DNA of 64,000 bases from Lepidostoma basale (GCA_022606425.2 JAHDVF020000190.1:1-64000); one strand, 5' to 3'; positions 1-10,380 are shown, counted from the first letter of the stretch. Numbers and translations: made by a program. Notes: generated by a model not told the origin, from the letters alone.

Positions 1-1239
1 TATCAAGAAGCATGGGATCTATTAACCAAACGTTATAACAATAAAAGGTACAATTGCAATGCCATTCTGAAGACTTTATTTGCTCAAAAAAGTCTACAAC
101 ACGAGTCTGCAAGCTCCATAAGACAACTTTTAGATACTACAACATCATGTCTAAAGGCATTATATAATCTTGAAATTAACACGAAAGAATGGGACGCGAT
201 AATAATATTCTTGGTTGTGTCAAAATTAGACACTGAGTCACACAGACAATGGGAGAATCATGTGAGTACTGTAGAACAGGACCTACCAGAATGGTCACAA
301 TTGGAGAAGTTTATGGAAACAAGATTTCGAAGTTTGGAAATGGTAGATACAAGTAAAAACCCTGCGACTGCTAAAACAAACATGCAAAATAAAAATCCAA
401 ATCAAATAGTGAAAGCTAGAGCGTTTCATTCCGCTGTGAATGTGAAGCCAAGTTCGTCTGAACAGCTATGTGCGATGTGTGACGGGCCACATTACATATA
501 CTATTGTAATCAATTCAAGAAGCAGCCAGCATTTGAGAGGCAGAATATAGTACAAGCCAAGAAACTTTGTTTTAATTGTCTTGCACCAACGCATCCAGTG
601 TATAAGTGTCGTCAAACTACTTCTTGCCGTAAATGCGGTAGGAAACATCACACGTTGCTGCATTTCGAGGACGAGGATAAACAAGCATATAATAACTTGA
701 GGCAAAATGAGGGTTCCAGAGGAGAAGCACAACAACCTAAGAGTGAAACAACTAACCAAATAAACGACGCAACTGTAGTAGCAAATTTTTCGAGAGGAGA
801 TTTAAAAACTAATACGAGTAATGTACTATTAGCGACTGCTGTTGTTAAAACATGTTGTAAAAACGGTTCTTATTTTGTAATTAGGGCTTTGCTTGATCAA
901 GGCTCGCAAGCCTCCTTTGTTTCTGAAGATACTGTGCAATTGTTAGGTCTGAAACGAACAAATGTAAATGGTAAGGTGTCAGGTTTGGGAGATGGTCATA
1001 TGGTGGTCAAACACGTAGTTAGTCTCAAAGTCGAATCGCGTATCGAGCCTAGAAAAATAATACGAGTTAATGCATATGTACTAAAATCACTTACTTCGGT
1101 TTTACCCTCACGCGAAGTACCGATCCCCGATTGGCTGGAGCTGACCAATTTACCTCTTGCAGATCCAGGATTCACCTCACCAGGTAAGGTTGATTTATTA
1201 CTCGGAGCTATATGGAGAAATATTGCTAGATGGGATTAA
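1..1239 (+). CDS. BEL/Pao retrotransposon gag-protease frame, 5' part outside window
   Basis: The frame is open from base 1, so the true start lies left of the window. The first ~110 codons resemble the DUF1759-type gag region of BEL/Pao elements. Three zinc-knuckle-like clusters follow (about nt 468-660; motifs CAMC, CFNC, CRKC). They are followed by an aspartic protease region (DUF1758 type) with the active-site stretch LLDQGS; its Asp codon is at nt 895. The frame stops at 1239 because of a frameshift near nt 1205-1215: just after the conserved LLLGA the pol-like homology continues in the next frame. Gag packages the RNA and protease cuts the polyprotein in family members. The copy looks fairly young, with one visible lesion in this stretch. 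It belongs to the same element as the pol frame that follows. Confidence 0.9.
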   Translation, partial: YQEAWDLLTKRYNNKRYNCNAILKTLFAQKSLQHESASSIRQLLDTTTSCLKALYNLEINTKEWDAIIIFLVVSKLDTESHRQWENHVSTVEQDLPEWSQLEKFMETRFRSLEMVDTSKNPATAKTNMQNKNPNQIVKARAFHSAVNVKPSSSEQLCAMCDGPHYIYYCNQFKKQPAFERQNIVQAKKLCFNCLAPTHPVYKCRQTTSCRKCGRKHHTLLHFEDEDKQAYNNLRQNEGSRGEAQQPKSETTNQINDATVVANFSRGDLKTNTSNVLLATAVVKTCCKNGSYFVIRALLDQGSQASFVSEDTVQLLGLKRTNVNGKVSGLGDGHMVVKHVVSLKVESRIEPRKIIRVNAYVLKSLTSVLPSREVPIPDWLELTNLPLADPGFTSPGKVDLLLGAIWRNIARWD

Positions 1240-4200
1240 GAAGAGTCAATACGGAAACCTAATAGCACAAAACACTTTATTCGGGTGGATTTTATCTGGA
1301 AGAGTATCACAACAACTAAGTACTGAAAACATTAAAACCTTACACGTGAAAATAAACGAAGACGAGATACTAAAAACATTTTGGGAAATTGAGAACGAGC
1401 CTAACAGTATTGAGAAAAAAATAACTAGAGAAGAGCAACTTTGTGAAGAGTTTTATGATAAAACTACAATAAGACGTGAAGACGGGAGATTTGTTGTAAG
1501 GTTACCGTTTAAAACAGCCGATCCGCAATGTCAGTATGGAAAGTCATGCGACATAGCTGAAAGGAAACTACTTGCATCAGAGAGAAGACTGAGTAAAACT
1601 CCGATACTTTTAAACGAGTATAATAAGGTTTTGGAGGAATACATTACTTTAAATCACATGAGACCAGTTCACAGTTACGAGATTAACAACCCTAAGGCAG
1701 TGTACTTGCCTCATCATGCTGTCGTACGCGAGGATAAAGATACGACGAAGGTTCGCGTAGTGTTTAATGCCTCGAGTAAGGGATCAAATAATGTGTCACT
1801 AAACGACGACCTTCATATTGGACCTAAACTTCAGCAGGACTTACGTCATCTCTTACTTAGATGGCGAAGAAATCCTATATGCATTGTTGCAGATCTTGTG
1901 AAAATGTACAGACAAGTACATGTGAATGAGAATGACGCTGATTTCCAGAGGATTGTGTGGAGACCTAGACCTGATATGTCAATCCAACATTATAAACTGT
2001 TGACGTTAACATTTGGCACAGCTTGCGCACCATATCTTGCCGTGAAGACACTGCAGACGTTAGCAGAACTAGAGAAAGATCAGTTTCCATTAGCAGCACA
2101 GATAACAAAACTTGATTTCTATGTGGATGATCTCATGACAGGTTGCGAAACTGAGATTGAAGCCTTACAAATTTACGAGTCAACGAGTAAACTAATGAAT
2201 CATGGTGGATTTCAATTACAGAAATGGAGCAACAATAATAACAACTTTTTGAACCACATCGAGAAAGAAAAATTAAGTAATGAGCAAATGATGACAATAA
2301 AAAGTGACAATATGATGAAGGTGTTAGGGATTTGTTGGAACAGACTGACAGATAATTTTGAGTACAGAGTTAATCTAAGGGATCCCGAACAACCTATTAC
2401 TAAACGAAAGGTACTTTCAGACATTGCCAGGCTATATGATCCTATTGGTTGGATTGCACCGGTAGTGATCACTGCTAAGGTATTCATACAAAAGTTGTGG
2501 AAAGCAAATCTTGATTGGGACAAAGAGTTACCAAACGAATTAATGGTTGAGTGGTTAAAATTTAGACATAATTTGAAGCAGCTTACAAATATTTCAATTC
2601 CACGTTGGCTCGGCTCAACCAAAGGATCTAAACTTGAACTTCATGCATTTTCGGATGCGTCAAGTGTAGCTTATGCAGCAGCAGTGTATTTGAGAGTGGT
2701 GGATACAACTTACCATGTACACGTGAAGCTTGTAACAGCTAAAACTAAAGTCGCGCCAATCGAGAGGGAGGTGTCAATACCAAGATTGGAGCTTTGCGGA
2801 GCGGTGTTAGCTGCAAAACTCATACATGAAGCCTCACAGGTGCTGGACGTCCCCAAGCAGGATTTGTACGCGTGGACTGACTCAACCGTTGTATTAGCTT
2901 GGTTACGTGGGCCAGTTAATAGATGGGCTACTTATGTGAGTAATAGAGTATCACACATTCTAACAATTATGGACATCGAGCAATGGGGACATGTATCAAC
3001 TCTCATGAATCCCGCTGATTGTGCATCAAGAGGCCTTAGACCCAACGAGTTGAATAGTCACAAACTGTGGTGGAACGGCCCGAGATGGCTTTCAGAACAA
3101 GTTGTTAATGTAGAGAGCCCTGAAATACTTGATACACATGAAGAAGAACGAATTAAATCATTCTCAACGATGAACAATGAGTGTAATTTTGTGTGGATGA
3201 AGTATTCAGATTTAACTAAAATGTTAAAGGTTATTTCGAGATGCCGGAGATTTTTAACACTAAAGTTGTCGAGAAATGAGAGGACAGCATTTTCAAAGTT
3301 CGTTTCAACGGAGGAGATGAACCAAACTTTGCAAATATGCATTAAACAAGTGCAAGATGTCGAGTTTAATGAAGAAATTATTTCACTAAAAGTAAAGGGT
3401 TATGTTGCAAAACAGAGCGCCTTATATACTTTTCATCCGTTTTTAGACGAAAATGGCATTTTGAGAGTTGGTGGACGCATAAATTTGGCTAATGTGGACT
3501 ATGGTCAAAAGCACCCAATTATTTTGCCCGCTAAGAATCATCTGAGTAGACTAATAATTGCAGATGCCCATAAGAAGACGTTACACGGGGGACCTCAAGT
3601 CATGATGAATTTTTTGAGATCCAAGTTCTGGATATTGAGAGCACGAGAGATGGTTAAAACATATTATAGGAATTGTACACAATGTTTGAGATATTCAAAG
3701 GCAGCAAGCAACCAATTGATGGGTCAGTTACCAGAGGCCAGAGTTAAACCAAGCCGACCATTCAAGACCGCAGGAGTGGACTACGCAGGTCCTATTAACA
3801 TTAGATTTTCACCAGGGCGAGGAGCTAAATCTTATAAGGGATATATATGTTTGTTTGTGTGCATGGCGACTCGCGCGATTCATCTCGAAGCGGTGACCGA
3901 TTTAACTACCAAGGGTTTTATTGCTGCATTTAGGCGATTCGTTTCACGAAGAGGTCACTGTCAAGATCTCTTCAGTGACAACGGTACAAATTTTATTGGA
4001 GCCGATGTTATGTTAAGGGACATGTTCAACAGCGCCAAATCTGAGCTACCTAATGAAATAGCCGAGATATTAAGTTTGGAATCAACAAAATGGCATTTCA
4101 TCCCTCCAAGAGCCCCAAATTTTGGTGGACTTTGGGAGGCGGGTGTTCGCTCTGTGAAAGCTCATTTAAAACGAGTCATAGGCGATAATATTTTAACCTT

Positions 4201-4678
4201 TGAAGAGATTTCTACTTTGTTGGTACAAATCGAGGCGTGCTTAAATTCGCGACCATTGACCATTTTAAGCGATACTCCAGACGATCCTCTCCCCTTGACA
4301 CCTGGTCATTTTTTGGTAGGGGAACCATTAATAAACATAAGTGACGTTGACCAGTCAGATCACAATGTAAATGTTTTAGATAGATGGAAAATGTTGCAAA
4401 AAATGTTAAATTCCTTTTGGAAACGATGGTCGAAAGAGTTTCTAACCAATTTAAATCAGAGAAATAAATGGTGTACTAAGAAACCTGAAGTTGAGGTAGG
4501 TGATATAGTTATTGTAAAAGACGATAACATTCCACCGGCCAAATGGCTCTTAGGGAAAATAATTGAGAAACACCCGGGACCTGATAATGTGACGAGGGTC
4601 GTAACTGTAAAATTCAAGGGAGGTTCTTTTAAACGTCCTGTTAATAAGCTTTGTGTACTGACTAAGTCAGTATGATTA
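1206..4678 (+). CDS. BEL/Pao retrotransposon pol frame (RT, RNase H, integrase)
   Basis: A long open frame (first in-frame ATG at 1157, but homology starts only at about 1206, after the frameshift) ends with TGA at 4676-4678. Domain order is that of Pao/BEL pol. The reverse transcriptase has YVDD at nt 2120-2131. A Peptidase_A17/RNase H region carries FSDAS (about 2650), PRLELCGA (about 2790) and WTDSTVV (about 2872). The integrase has an HHCC zinc module (about 3510-3700) and DDE-type landmarks: DYAGP (about 3778), SDNGTNF (about 3975) and GGLWEAGV (about 4123). The C-terminal module looks like DUF5641 (about 4370-4660). No stop interrupts it. Because protease and RT are now in different frames, this copy probably cannot make its normal polyprotein. 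Confidence 0.93.
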
Positions 4679-4869
4679 CACACACATTGTCACGGTGGGT
4701 GGTAAAATAAAAAAAAAAAAAAAAACTAAATAAATAAAATAAATTGTATTTAAGTTAGCTAGTTAAAATATTATTGTACAATTATATGCAATTTACGGTG
4801 GTAGTATTAGATAAGTAAATAGAGAACCTTTAATTACGAGTTTGAAGGACAAGTCCTTGGTGGGTGGAA
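4679..4869 (+). other. BEL/Pao 3' untranslated segment with polypurine tract
   Basis: This is the non-coding stretch between the pol stop and the LTR. It holds an A-run of about 17 near 4711-4727. It ends in a purine-rich tract, GGTGGGTGGAA at about 4859-4869, directly before the LTR start, as expected for the plus-strand primer. A near-copy of GGTGGGTGG also occurs at about 4694. Confidence 0.65.
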
Positions 4870-5128
4870 TGTGTAAAACGTAGAGCAGGACTATTTACTA
4901 AGGTTTATCATAGATGGCGCTAGTATGTGTCACAACGTACCTACTCATGAACTGCAGCGCAATATTAATTTAAAAAAAAGAGTATTGTTGTATTTACGTG
5001 TAGTTTTATCGAGAAGTATTGTTGTATTAACTTGTAGTAGAGTTATGTATATAAGAGAGTTTTTTTTATCGAGTTGTCTTAACGTGTTGTTCTAACGAGT
5101 TGTAATTACTTATACTTTTGTTTACACA
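4870..5128 (+). repeat. 3' LTR of the BEL/Pao element
   Basis: The unit starts TGTGTAAA at 4870 and ends TTTACACA at 5128, a perfect 8-bp terminal inverted repeat, which gives a 259-bp LTR. A TATA-like TATATAA lies near 5047. It is preceded by the polypurine tract. The 5' LTR lies outside the window, so the two LTRs cannot be compared for age. The true end could lie up to ~30 bp further right. Confidence 0.7.
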
Positions 5129-5143
5129 ATTAAACGAGTACCT

Positions 5144-5455
5144 TCACGAGTGCGAGGATTCATTTTTAACATCTATGTTGGCTTCTTCTTTGACTAACCA
5201 ATCGATTCCCAGGATCATCTCCTCCCTCAATTCTTTGACTTCCAAGATTTTATTATGGAAAGTCGTGCCTTGTATTTCAAAGGGCAAGTAGACTTCGGCC
5301 GAGACGTCGAGGCGGGCGGATGTGTTGGCCAGCAATAAGGTCTTAATTTGTGATGGTTCTTTCTTTATTCCGTTCGGAATTATATTCGATCTCACTAGCG
5401 AATACGATGACGCGGAGTCCATTAGCGCGTATCTTTCCGTACCGCCTATTCGCAC
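5144..5455 (-). pseudogene. Gypsy-like protease fragment, truncated
   Basis: On the minus strand this frame carries the retropepsin-type stretch YALMDSAS (near 5420) and later MILGIDWL (about 5195-5220), the usual start and end of a Ty3/gypsy protease. Recognisable homology stops at about 5165 and the frame ends at a TGA a few codons later. RT, RNase H and integrase are missing. It lies downstream of the gag frame in a different reading frame, as in many gypsy-like elements. The frame opens with GTG rather than ATG and probably needs frameshifting from gag. The truncation point lies next to the BEL LTR. Confidence 0.75.
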
Positions 5456-5544
5456 GCGTACTTTTGGGAGTTGGCGGCTACCATTTGATTGGCAGAAACC
5501 ACTTCTCGGCGGTGTCGTACGCGCGTCCTGCCCGGGACAGTTTT

Positions 5545-6831
5545 CTAGACGCCGCCCGGGCCGGAGGCGTTTCCCTGGCGCGGCTGTGTATCGTCGAAAC
5601 TTTGGTTTCCTTTGTATCCTCCTCTGTATCTTCCTCTTCCCTTTCGCCGGTGTTCCTCGCCGTCATATCTCTGCGGTGGCTGCGGGTAGAAATGCGGAGA
5701 ATAATGTGCCGGATATTGTGCCGGGTACGGCGTAGGGTACGGTGTTGCGTATTGCGCCGGGAACTGCGTCGGGAACTGCGCCGGGTATGGCGCTGTATAT
5801 TGTACCGGGTGGTGTGCGACTGGCGCCGGGTAGAACGTCGGCGGTGCTTGGTACACCTGTGCCGGAGCTGAATTTACGGAGGCTGTAACCGTGCTGTGAA
5901 TTGCGGCGGGGGCTTGCGATGGGACCGGCACTGTAGCGGCGGGTGTATAAACTTCCGGGCCCTCGGGCTTCAGTTCGGCTCGTAGCTCACCGCTCCTTCC
6001 AATCGGCCATCTTGTTTGTAGCTCCGCTGTGGCTTGCCATAATTCTTCCATCGTTGTACACGAATTTAGGTTAGGGGTCGATTTTAGGAACTGCATCCTA
6101 AATCCGGGGACGTACGCGTTCATATCTGCGATGGAACGTCCCGCGTACAGTCTCTGGAACCATCCGATCTTCCTACAAATGAAGTCGTGGGGTGACTCAT
6201 TTGTCCGCTGCGTGTCTGCCGTAAACATTCCGATTAACCGAAGTATCTCCGCCGGATTATTAAATTGGAACAGCACTGCTCTCTCGAATTCATGCCACGA
6301 TGGGGTACGTGTTGCATTCCGCGGGCATTTAGCTTCCCACCAATCTTTTGCTTTGAGATCGAGTTGCGCCGCCACGATGCCGACCCAATTTGCACGCGGG
6401 ACGGCGTACCGGTACAGGTGCCGTTTGCATGTTGTCAGGAATGCGATGGGGCATTCGTCGAAATTCCCGGTGTATCTCACTTGGAGCGGCGGAATCGTAG
6501 CTGGCGGTTCCCGCAGTTGAATAAAATCTGCTGTCAGTGGGTCCATGCAATCTTTGACCATCCGGGCTTGGGTCTCCACCGTGGCCTGCACGTCGTTTAA
6601 GGGGACCGATGTGGATGGGTACACCCATACTGGGGACAGCGATCGAATGTGTTTATTCCCTGTGTTGTTCACGATTGGTGTGAAGGTGGCGGGGGCGACC
6701 GGCGTATCGACAGGTATATTAGAATTTGATTCGGTAGACGTCGGGGCGGTAGGTGCCGGGGCGGCTTCGATCCTTGTGTCCCCGACCTCCGCGGCGGCCG
6801 TCGCGCTTCTAGTAGCGAGGTGCATTATCAC
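5545..6831 (-). CDS. Gypsy-like retrotransposon gag (428 codons, open)
   Basis: An intact minus-strand frame from ATG at 6831 to a stop at 5545. The N-terminal third is Ala/Thr/Pro-rich. The middle has the Retrotrans_gag signature (WVGIVAAQLDLKAKDWW, then FLKSTPN further on). The C-terminal third is rich in Pro, Tyr, Gln and Ala with repeated PYPAQ/QFPAQ units, then a basic RGRYRGGY-like tail that could bind RNA. I see no CCHC knuckle. Base composition is strikingly GC- and CpG-rich against the AT-rich surroundings, which suggests a recent arrival or a different mutational history. The frame belongs with the LTR at 7160-7709 and the protease piece at 5144-5455. Confidence 0.85.
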   Translation of the reverse strand: MIMHLATRSATAAAEVGDTRIEAAPAPTAPTSTESNSNIPVDTPVAPATFTPIVNNTGNKHIRSLSPVWVYPSTSVPLNDVQATVETQARMVKDCMDPLTADFIQLREPPATIPPLQVRYTGNFDECPIAFLTTCKRHLYRYAVPRANWVGIVAAQLDLKAKDWWEAKCPRNATRTPSWHEFERAVLFQFNNPAEILRLIGMFTADTQRTNESPHDFICRKIGWFQRLYAGRSIADMNAYVPGFRMQFLKSTPNLNSCTTMEELWQATAELQTRWPIGRSGELRAELKPEGPEVYTPAATVPVPSQAPAAIHSTVTASVNSAPAQVYQAPPTFYPAPVAHHPVQYTAPYPAQFPTQFPAQYATPYPTPYPAQYPAHYSPHFYPQPPQRYDGEEHRRKGRGRYRGGYKGNQSFDDTQPRQGNASGPGGV

Positions 6832-7159
6832 TTAATGGATTGCACTTGTCGGAGAACAATTTCACTAATTTTATCACGTTTGTCGGATGACAATTTTACT
6901 GAGTTTATAACACTGTCGGACACGTTTGTCGGATAACAATTTCACTTAATTTAATACACTTATTGGAGAACAATTTCACTTAATTTATCGCGTTTACTGG
7001 AGAACTATTAACACTGAAATGTTTTTTTTTTTTTTTTTCTTGTACACTTTGTTCACTATTTTTCACTGGTAATTCCGGTTGTCCTTGAGGGGTGGATACG
7101 TATATTCCACCGTAGAACTTACGTCGTTATGATTTCGGTTCAGAACGTTGGGCGCCAAT
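6832..7159 (-). other. Gypsy-like leader with direct repeats and primer binding site
   Basis: Between LTR and gag on the minus strand. About four imperfect direct repeats, with the core GGAGAACAATTTCACTTAAT or variants of it, fill about 6840-7015. A T-run of 18 follows at about 7022-7039. The primer binding site reads TGGCGCCCAACG on the minus strand (about 7146-7157), two bases from the LTR end. This matches the TGG start of tRNA-primed elements and resembles a Lys-type site. Confidence 0.7.
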
Positions 7160-7709
7160 TGATAGGGATCAAACCGGGCGGCCAATGAAAATAACGTTCT
7201 TTCTATATAATTTATTGAATCTAGTACAAGCGATTAATACACTAGAGTAAAGTAGATCCTGTCCGGTGGCGAGGTACCGGCAGAAGTTCCTCCGGTGAAG
7301 GGGCAGGCGGTAGCGCGGACTGTAGGTAGTCGGGGAGCAGGCAGCGAGGCGGGCAGCGTGCCGACAACAGTCAGATCCGAAGGGATGAAGCTCGATCAGT
7401 TAGGACCTCTCGTGTTGACTCGCCGAGCTCACATGCCGACTGCCAATCGCACCCGCCGTTATATAGGCGAGTGAGTCCGTGTGTACGAGGTGGTGGGGGT
7501 TCCATTCTGTAGCGCCATTGGTCGGCGCCTGTAAGCCGGTAGTGGGGGTGCCTCTGCGCTCTGTGGTTGGTCGCTTCGGCCGGCTGCGGCTCACTCGGAG
7601 CGGCCGAGTTCGGGGCTGTATTTTTCATTCTAATTTTTCACCCGGCGCGTGCGGAGCTCCGGGCCGTCATCGGGAGGCGGTGTTTCGGCCTCTATTCATG
7701 CACGTATCA
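7160..7709 (-). repeat. LTR of the gypsy-like element (about 550 bp)
   Basis: On the plus strand it runs from TGATAG at 7160 to TATCA at 7709, so read on the minus strand it starts TGATA and ends TATCA. It is GC-rich. A TATATAA box (minus strand) sits at about 7459-7465 and an AATAAA (minus strand) at 7211-7216, about 50 bp before the LTR end, a standard promoter/polyadenylation layout. Only one LTR is seen; the partner should lie beyond the truncation. It sits directly upstream of the GT31 gene's coding exon. Confidence 0.75.
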
Positions 7710-7710
7710 A

Positions 7711-7885
7711 TGTAAACATTAAGCAGAAAATCTTTATTAATGTAATGTGAAAGGATATCAACCCAATTATCACACATTACTAGACAACGCCTGGAGAAAA
7801 CTCTCAAATTTTTATATGTTTTTAACTTTGAGTTTTCATACAACATTTTTTTTTTAATGTATACAAATACTTGTAGACAAATGTT
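7711..7885. repeat. Remnant of dispersed repeat next to the LTR
   Basis: Bases 7711-7800 closely match 43440-43532 (shared core ACAACGCCTGGAGAAAACTC). Bases 7850-7883 match 20935-20966 (shared ATACAAATACTTGTAGACAAA). The LTR seems to have inserted at the edge of this older repeat. The stretch lies in the intron or upstream region of the GT31 gene. Confidence 0.6.
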
Positions 7886-7926
7886 TGTTTATTGATTGGT
7901 TTTAATTATTTTTATTTGATTTTTTC

Positions 7927-7928
7927 AG
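7927..7928 (+). other. Splice acceptor before the GT31 coding exon
   Basis: A T-rich tract ending TTTTTTCAG precedes the exon that starts at 7929. The coding exon therefore follows an intron in the 5' untranslated region whose upstream exon I cannot place. Confidence 0.6.
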
Positions 7929-7949
7929 GGCAAACCTCGCCAGGCTGAG

Positions 7950-7958
7950 ATGAGTTGA
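7950..7958 (+). promoter_or_regulatory. Minimal upstream ORF (ATG-AGT-TGA)
   Basis: A two-codon uORF in the 5' leader ends 9 nt before the main ATG at 7968. Such tiny uORFs can lower translation of the main frame. The effect here is inferred. Confidence 0.5.
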
Positions 7959-7967
7959 TCCCCCAAC

Positions 7968-9080
7968 ATGGCTCTAAAGGTGATCCACTTGCTGGCGGTT
8001 AGTGCCATTAGCCTGACCATCTATGGCTACGCCTCCTACTACAGCACGCCCTCGGTACCGGCGAGACCCTCCCCCCTGTCCACCCTCATGGACAAGAACG
8101 CCACCCTCATCCCAGAGGCGGAGTGGTCCAAGACCCCCAACGTCACGATCATTAACATCTCCATACCATCCAGTCAACCCTCGTCGATTACTTCATCACC
8201 GATCGCACCCACGAACCTGACAGCTAAACCGGTCGTCCATCCGCCAGATTTAAACAAAGGATTCAAAACTAGGACTTTCTACGTTGCCGGACACGATGTC
8301 CCACGCCCGGAGATCTGTCCTGATCTCGGGGCAAATTTAAAGTTGCTCATCATCATCATGTCGGCGCCTTCCCACTTCGATGCCCGCATGGCCATCAGGC
8401 AAACTTGGGGACACTACACCAGCCGGAGTGACATAGCTATAGCCTTCTTATTAGGCTTAACCGAAGACACCAAGCTTGAACCTGTCATAGAAGAAGAGGG
8501 ATGGATGTACGCCGACATTGTGAAGGGAAGATTCTTCGACAGCTACAATAATCTGACTTTAAAGACGGTATCCATGATGGAGTGGGTCTCGGATTACTGT
8601 CCGAAAGCTAAATTCGTTTTAAAAACGGACGACGATATGTTTATAAACATACCCAAGTTGCTTAATTTCACAGACAAGCACGTGAATGATAAGAATGTAA
8701 TTTTTGGACGGCTAGCGAAACGCTGGAAGCCAATTCGAAATCCGAAGTCAAAGTATTTCGTATCGCGCAATCAGTATCGCCCGCCATTGTTTCCTGACTT
8801 CACGACTGGGCCAGCGTACCTTCTGCCTGCGAATCTTGCTAGAGACCTGTACAGGACGTCTCTCGATCAGACTTATCTGAAGCTCGAGGATGTCTTCATG
8901 ACCGGAGTCGTGGCGCAGAAGCTGAAGCTCCGGCGGAGTCACGCGGCCGAGTTCTTGAACAAGCGGGTGCCGATGAACGCCTGCACCGTGCAGCGAGCCA
9001 TCAGTATCCACATGGTGAAGTTTGGAGAACAGTTCGACCTGTGGAAGAAGCTGTTAGACGGCAAGGCGAAGTGCAAATGA
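7968..9080 (+). CDS. GT31 beta-1,3-galactosyltransferase-type enzyme
   Basis: A complete single-exon frame of 370 codons. It predicts a type II Golgi membrane protein: short cytosolic start, a signal anchor at about residues 5-24, and a Ser/Thr/Pro-rich stem to about residue 95. The GT31 catalytic domain (Pfam Galactosyl_T) has IRQTWG at about 143-148, KTDDDMF with the metal-binding DDD at 221-223, and EDVFMTG at about 307-313. Several N-X-S/T sites suggest glycosylation. Family members transfer galactose or N-acetylglucosamine in beta-1,3 linkage onto glycoproteins or glycolipids from UDP-sugars. The start is chosen because CAACATGG is a good context and the hydrophobic anchor follows at once. 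Length fits the family. It is closer in motif style to insect beta-1,3-galactosyltransferase 5-like proteins than to brainiac, but the exact acceptor cannot be told from sequence. Confidence 0.92.
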   Translation: MALKVIHLLAVSAISLTIYGYASYYSTPSVPARPSPLSTLMDKNATLIPEAEWSKTPNVTIINISIPSSQPSSITSSPIAPTNLTAKPVVHPPDLNKGFKTRTFYVAGHDVPRPEICPDLGANLKLLIIIMSAPSHFDARMAIRQTWGHYTSRSDIAIAFLLGLTEDTKLEPVIEEEGWMYADIVKGRFFDSYNNLTLKTVSMMEWVSDYCPKAKFVLKTDDDMFINIPKLLNFTDKHVNDKNVIFGRLAKRWKPIRNPKSKYFVSRNQYRPPLFPDFTTGPAYLLPANLARDLYRTSLDQTYLKLEDVFMTGVVAQKLKLRRSHAAEFLNKRVPMNACTVQRAISIHMVKFGEQFDLWKKLLDGKAKCK

Positions 9081-9256
9081 TTCCAAGGTGCTTTAAGGAT
9101 AACGTTTAGGTTCTTCGACTTTAAGTTCACCGCACGTATAAGCTATCTTCCGACATGTTTCGAGATGCCATAGAAAAACAAACTCTGTATATTGAAATGT
9201 TTGTGATTTAATTATTATTTAATGAAATTGTTTTTTTATTTTAATTTCGCCTATAT
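9081..9256 (+). other. 3' untranslated region of the GT31 gene (interrupted)
   Basis: AT-rich sequence after the stop. No AATAAA occurs before the candidate hAT element begins at 9257. The first AATAAA downstream is near 9745, inside that element, so the mature 3' end is unclear. Confidence 0.45.
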
Positions 9257-9279
9257 CAGTGGTCGGCAAACTGCTCTTA

Positions 9280-9705
9280 AAAGCCGTGCCACACTGTTTT
9301 AAACAAGCTCTCCACATCGGTCTCCACCGGCGGCTTAAAACTGTGTAGACACTTGTTCGAAACAAAAATTCGTTTGACCTTCAACAACCTTTGTGGACGG
9401 ACGCGCATAGTAGCGTGTGGATCCCGCCGTTGTAAACACGCATTCCACACGTGGGCGCTCCACATTCCACCAGTCAAGGTCAGTTGCATAGCGGTATCGC
9501 GCATCGGTGGAGTGCGGACGTATTGAACGAAAATGGTGTCTACTGTGGATGCCACACCAACCGTGGGCTCCACAAAGGTGACCCCTGTGGAGAGCTTGTT
9601 TACAACACTATGTGGACGCTACACCAACCGTGGGCTCCACAGCTCTCCACCAAGGTCACTCCTGTGAAGAGTTTGTTTCAAACAGTATGGCACAGCCTTT
9701 AATAT
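9280..9705. repeat. Imperfect inverted repeat inside the hAT-type element
   Basis: The left arm (GCCGTGCCACACTGTTT and on through AAGCTCTCCACA) is mirrored at the right by GAGTTTGTTTCAAACAGT followed by ATGGCACAGCC (about 9666-9700). Between them a GTGGGCTCCAC motif recurs. This is a sub-terminal hairpin or an older nested element. Confidence 0.5.
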
Positions 9706-10380
9706 AATATTGAAGAGTAATAATTAGGCCAGGTTCGCTGTCGAAATAAAGACAAAAATGGAAGTAGTTAAAAATCATCGCTTTATTCAATTATTATTTA
9801 AAATATACTTCCATCAAAAAAATTCAGTAAAATCTTTGATTATTTAAAAAAAATTGAAGGGTGGTTATTACAAAAACAGAGTAAACAAACAGTTTAAACA
9901 TAAAACAGAGAAAATATAACTGTTTTTTGTTGCACATGTCATGTAGCACGGGTGACATCTTTAGGGTGACGTTTAAACTACACAATTGTTATTGGCTATG
10001 TTTAACACCAATTAGGATCAAAAACTCATTTTTTACATTTTTGATATTTGGCACCTTTGCAATGTCCAGCCTTCAATTCAATCAAGTCTTATTGATTAGA
10101 ACCTGGATTCGTGTATGAAATTAAAAAGTGCAATAAAAAAACTATTGTGAACTTATACGCATGTAAGAAGTTAAAGAGTGTGTTTTTTTAGTGGTATACA
10201 ATACACATTAAAAAAAAACATTAAAATAATGTTAATGTCTATGATTATTGGCTTTATTTAATAGATAATTTTATGCCATTATTGTTTAAATTTGATTTTG
10301 GGCATATGAACGCCACGGCTAGCTCGAATGAAGCTCAATCGTGTAGTCCAATTTTCGACAATTGTCTTTGTGGATGCGTA

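Noticed and set aside
5322..5871. Overlapping plus-strand frames of 137 and 173 codons
   Set aside because: Shadows of the GC-rich gypsy-like gag/protease region on the opposite strand.
6029..6835. Plus-strand frames of 96-163 codons
   Set aside because: Antisense to the intact gag frame; low-complexity and GC-driven.
8748..9130. Minus-strand frames over the GT31 gene
   Set aside because: Antisense shadows of a clearly coding exon.
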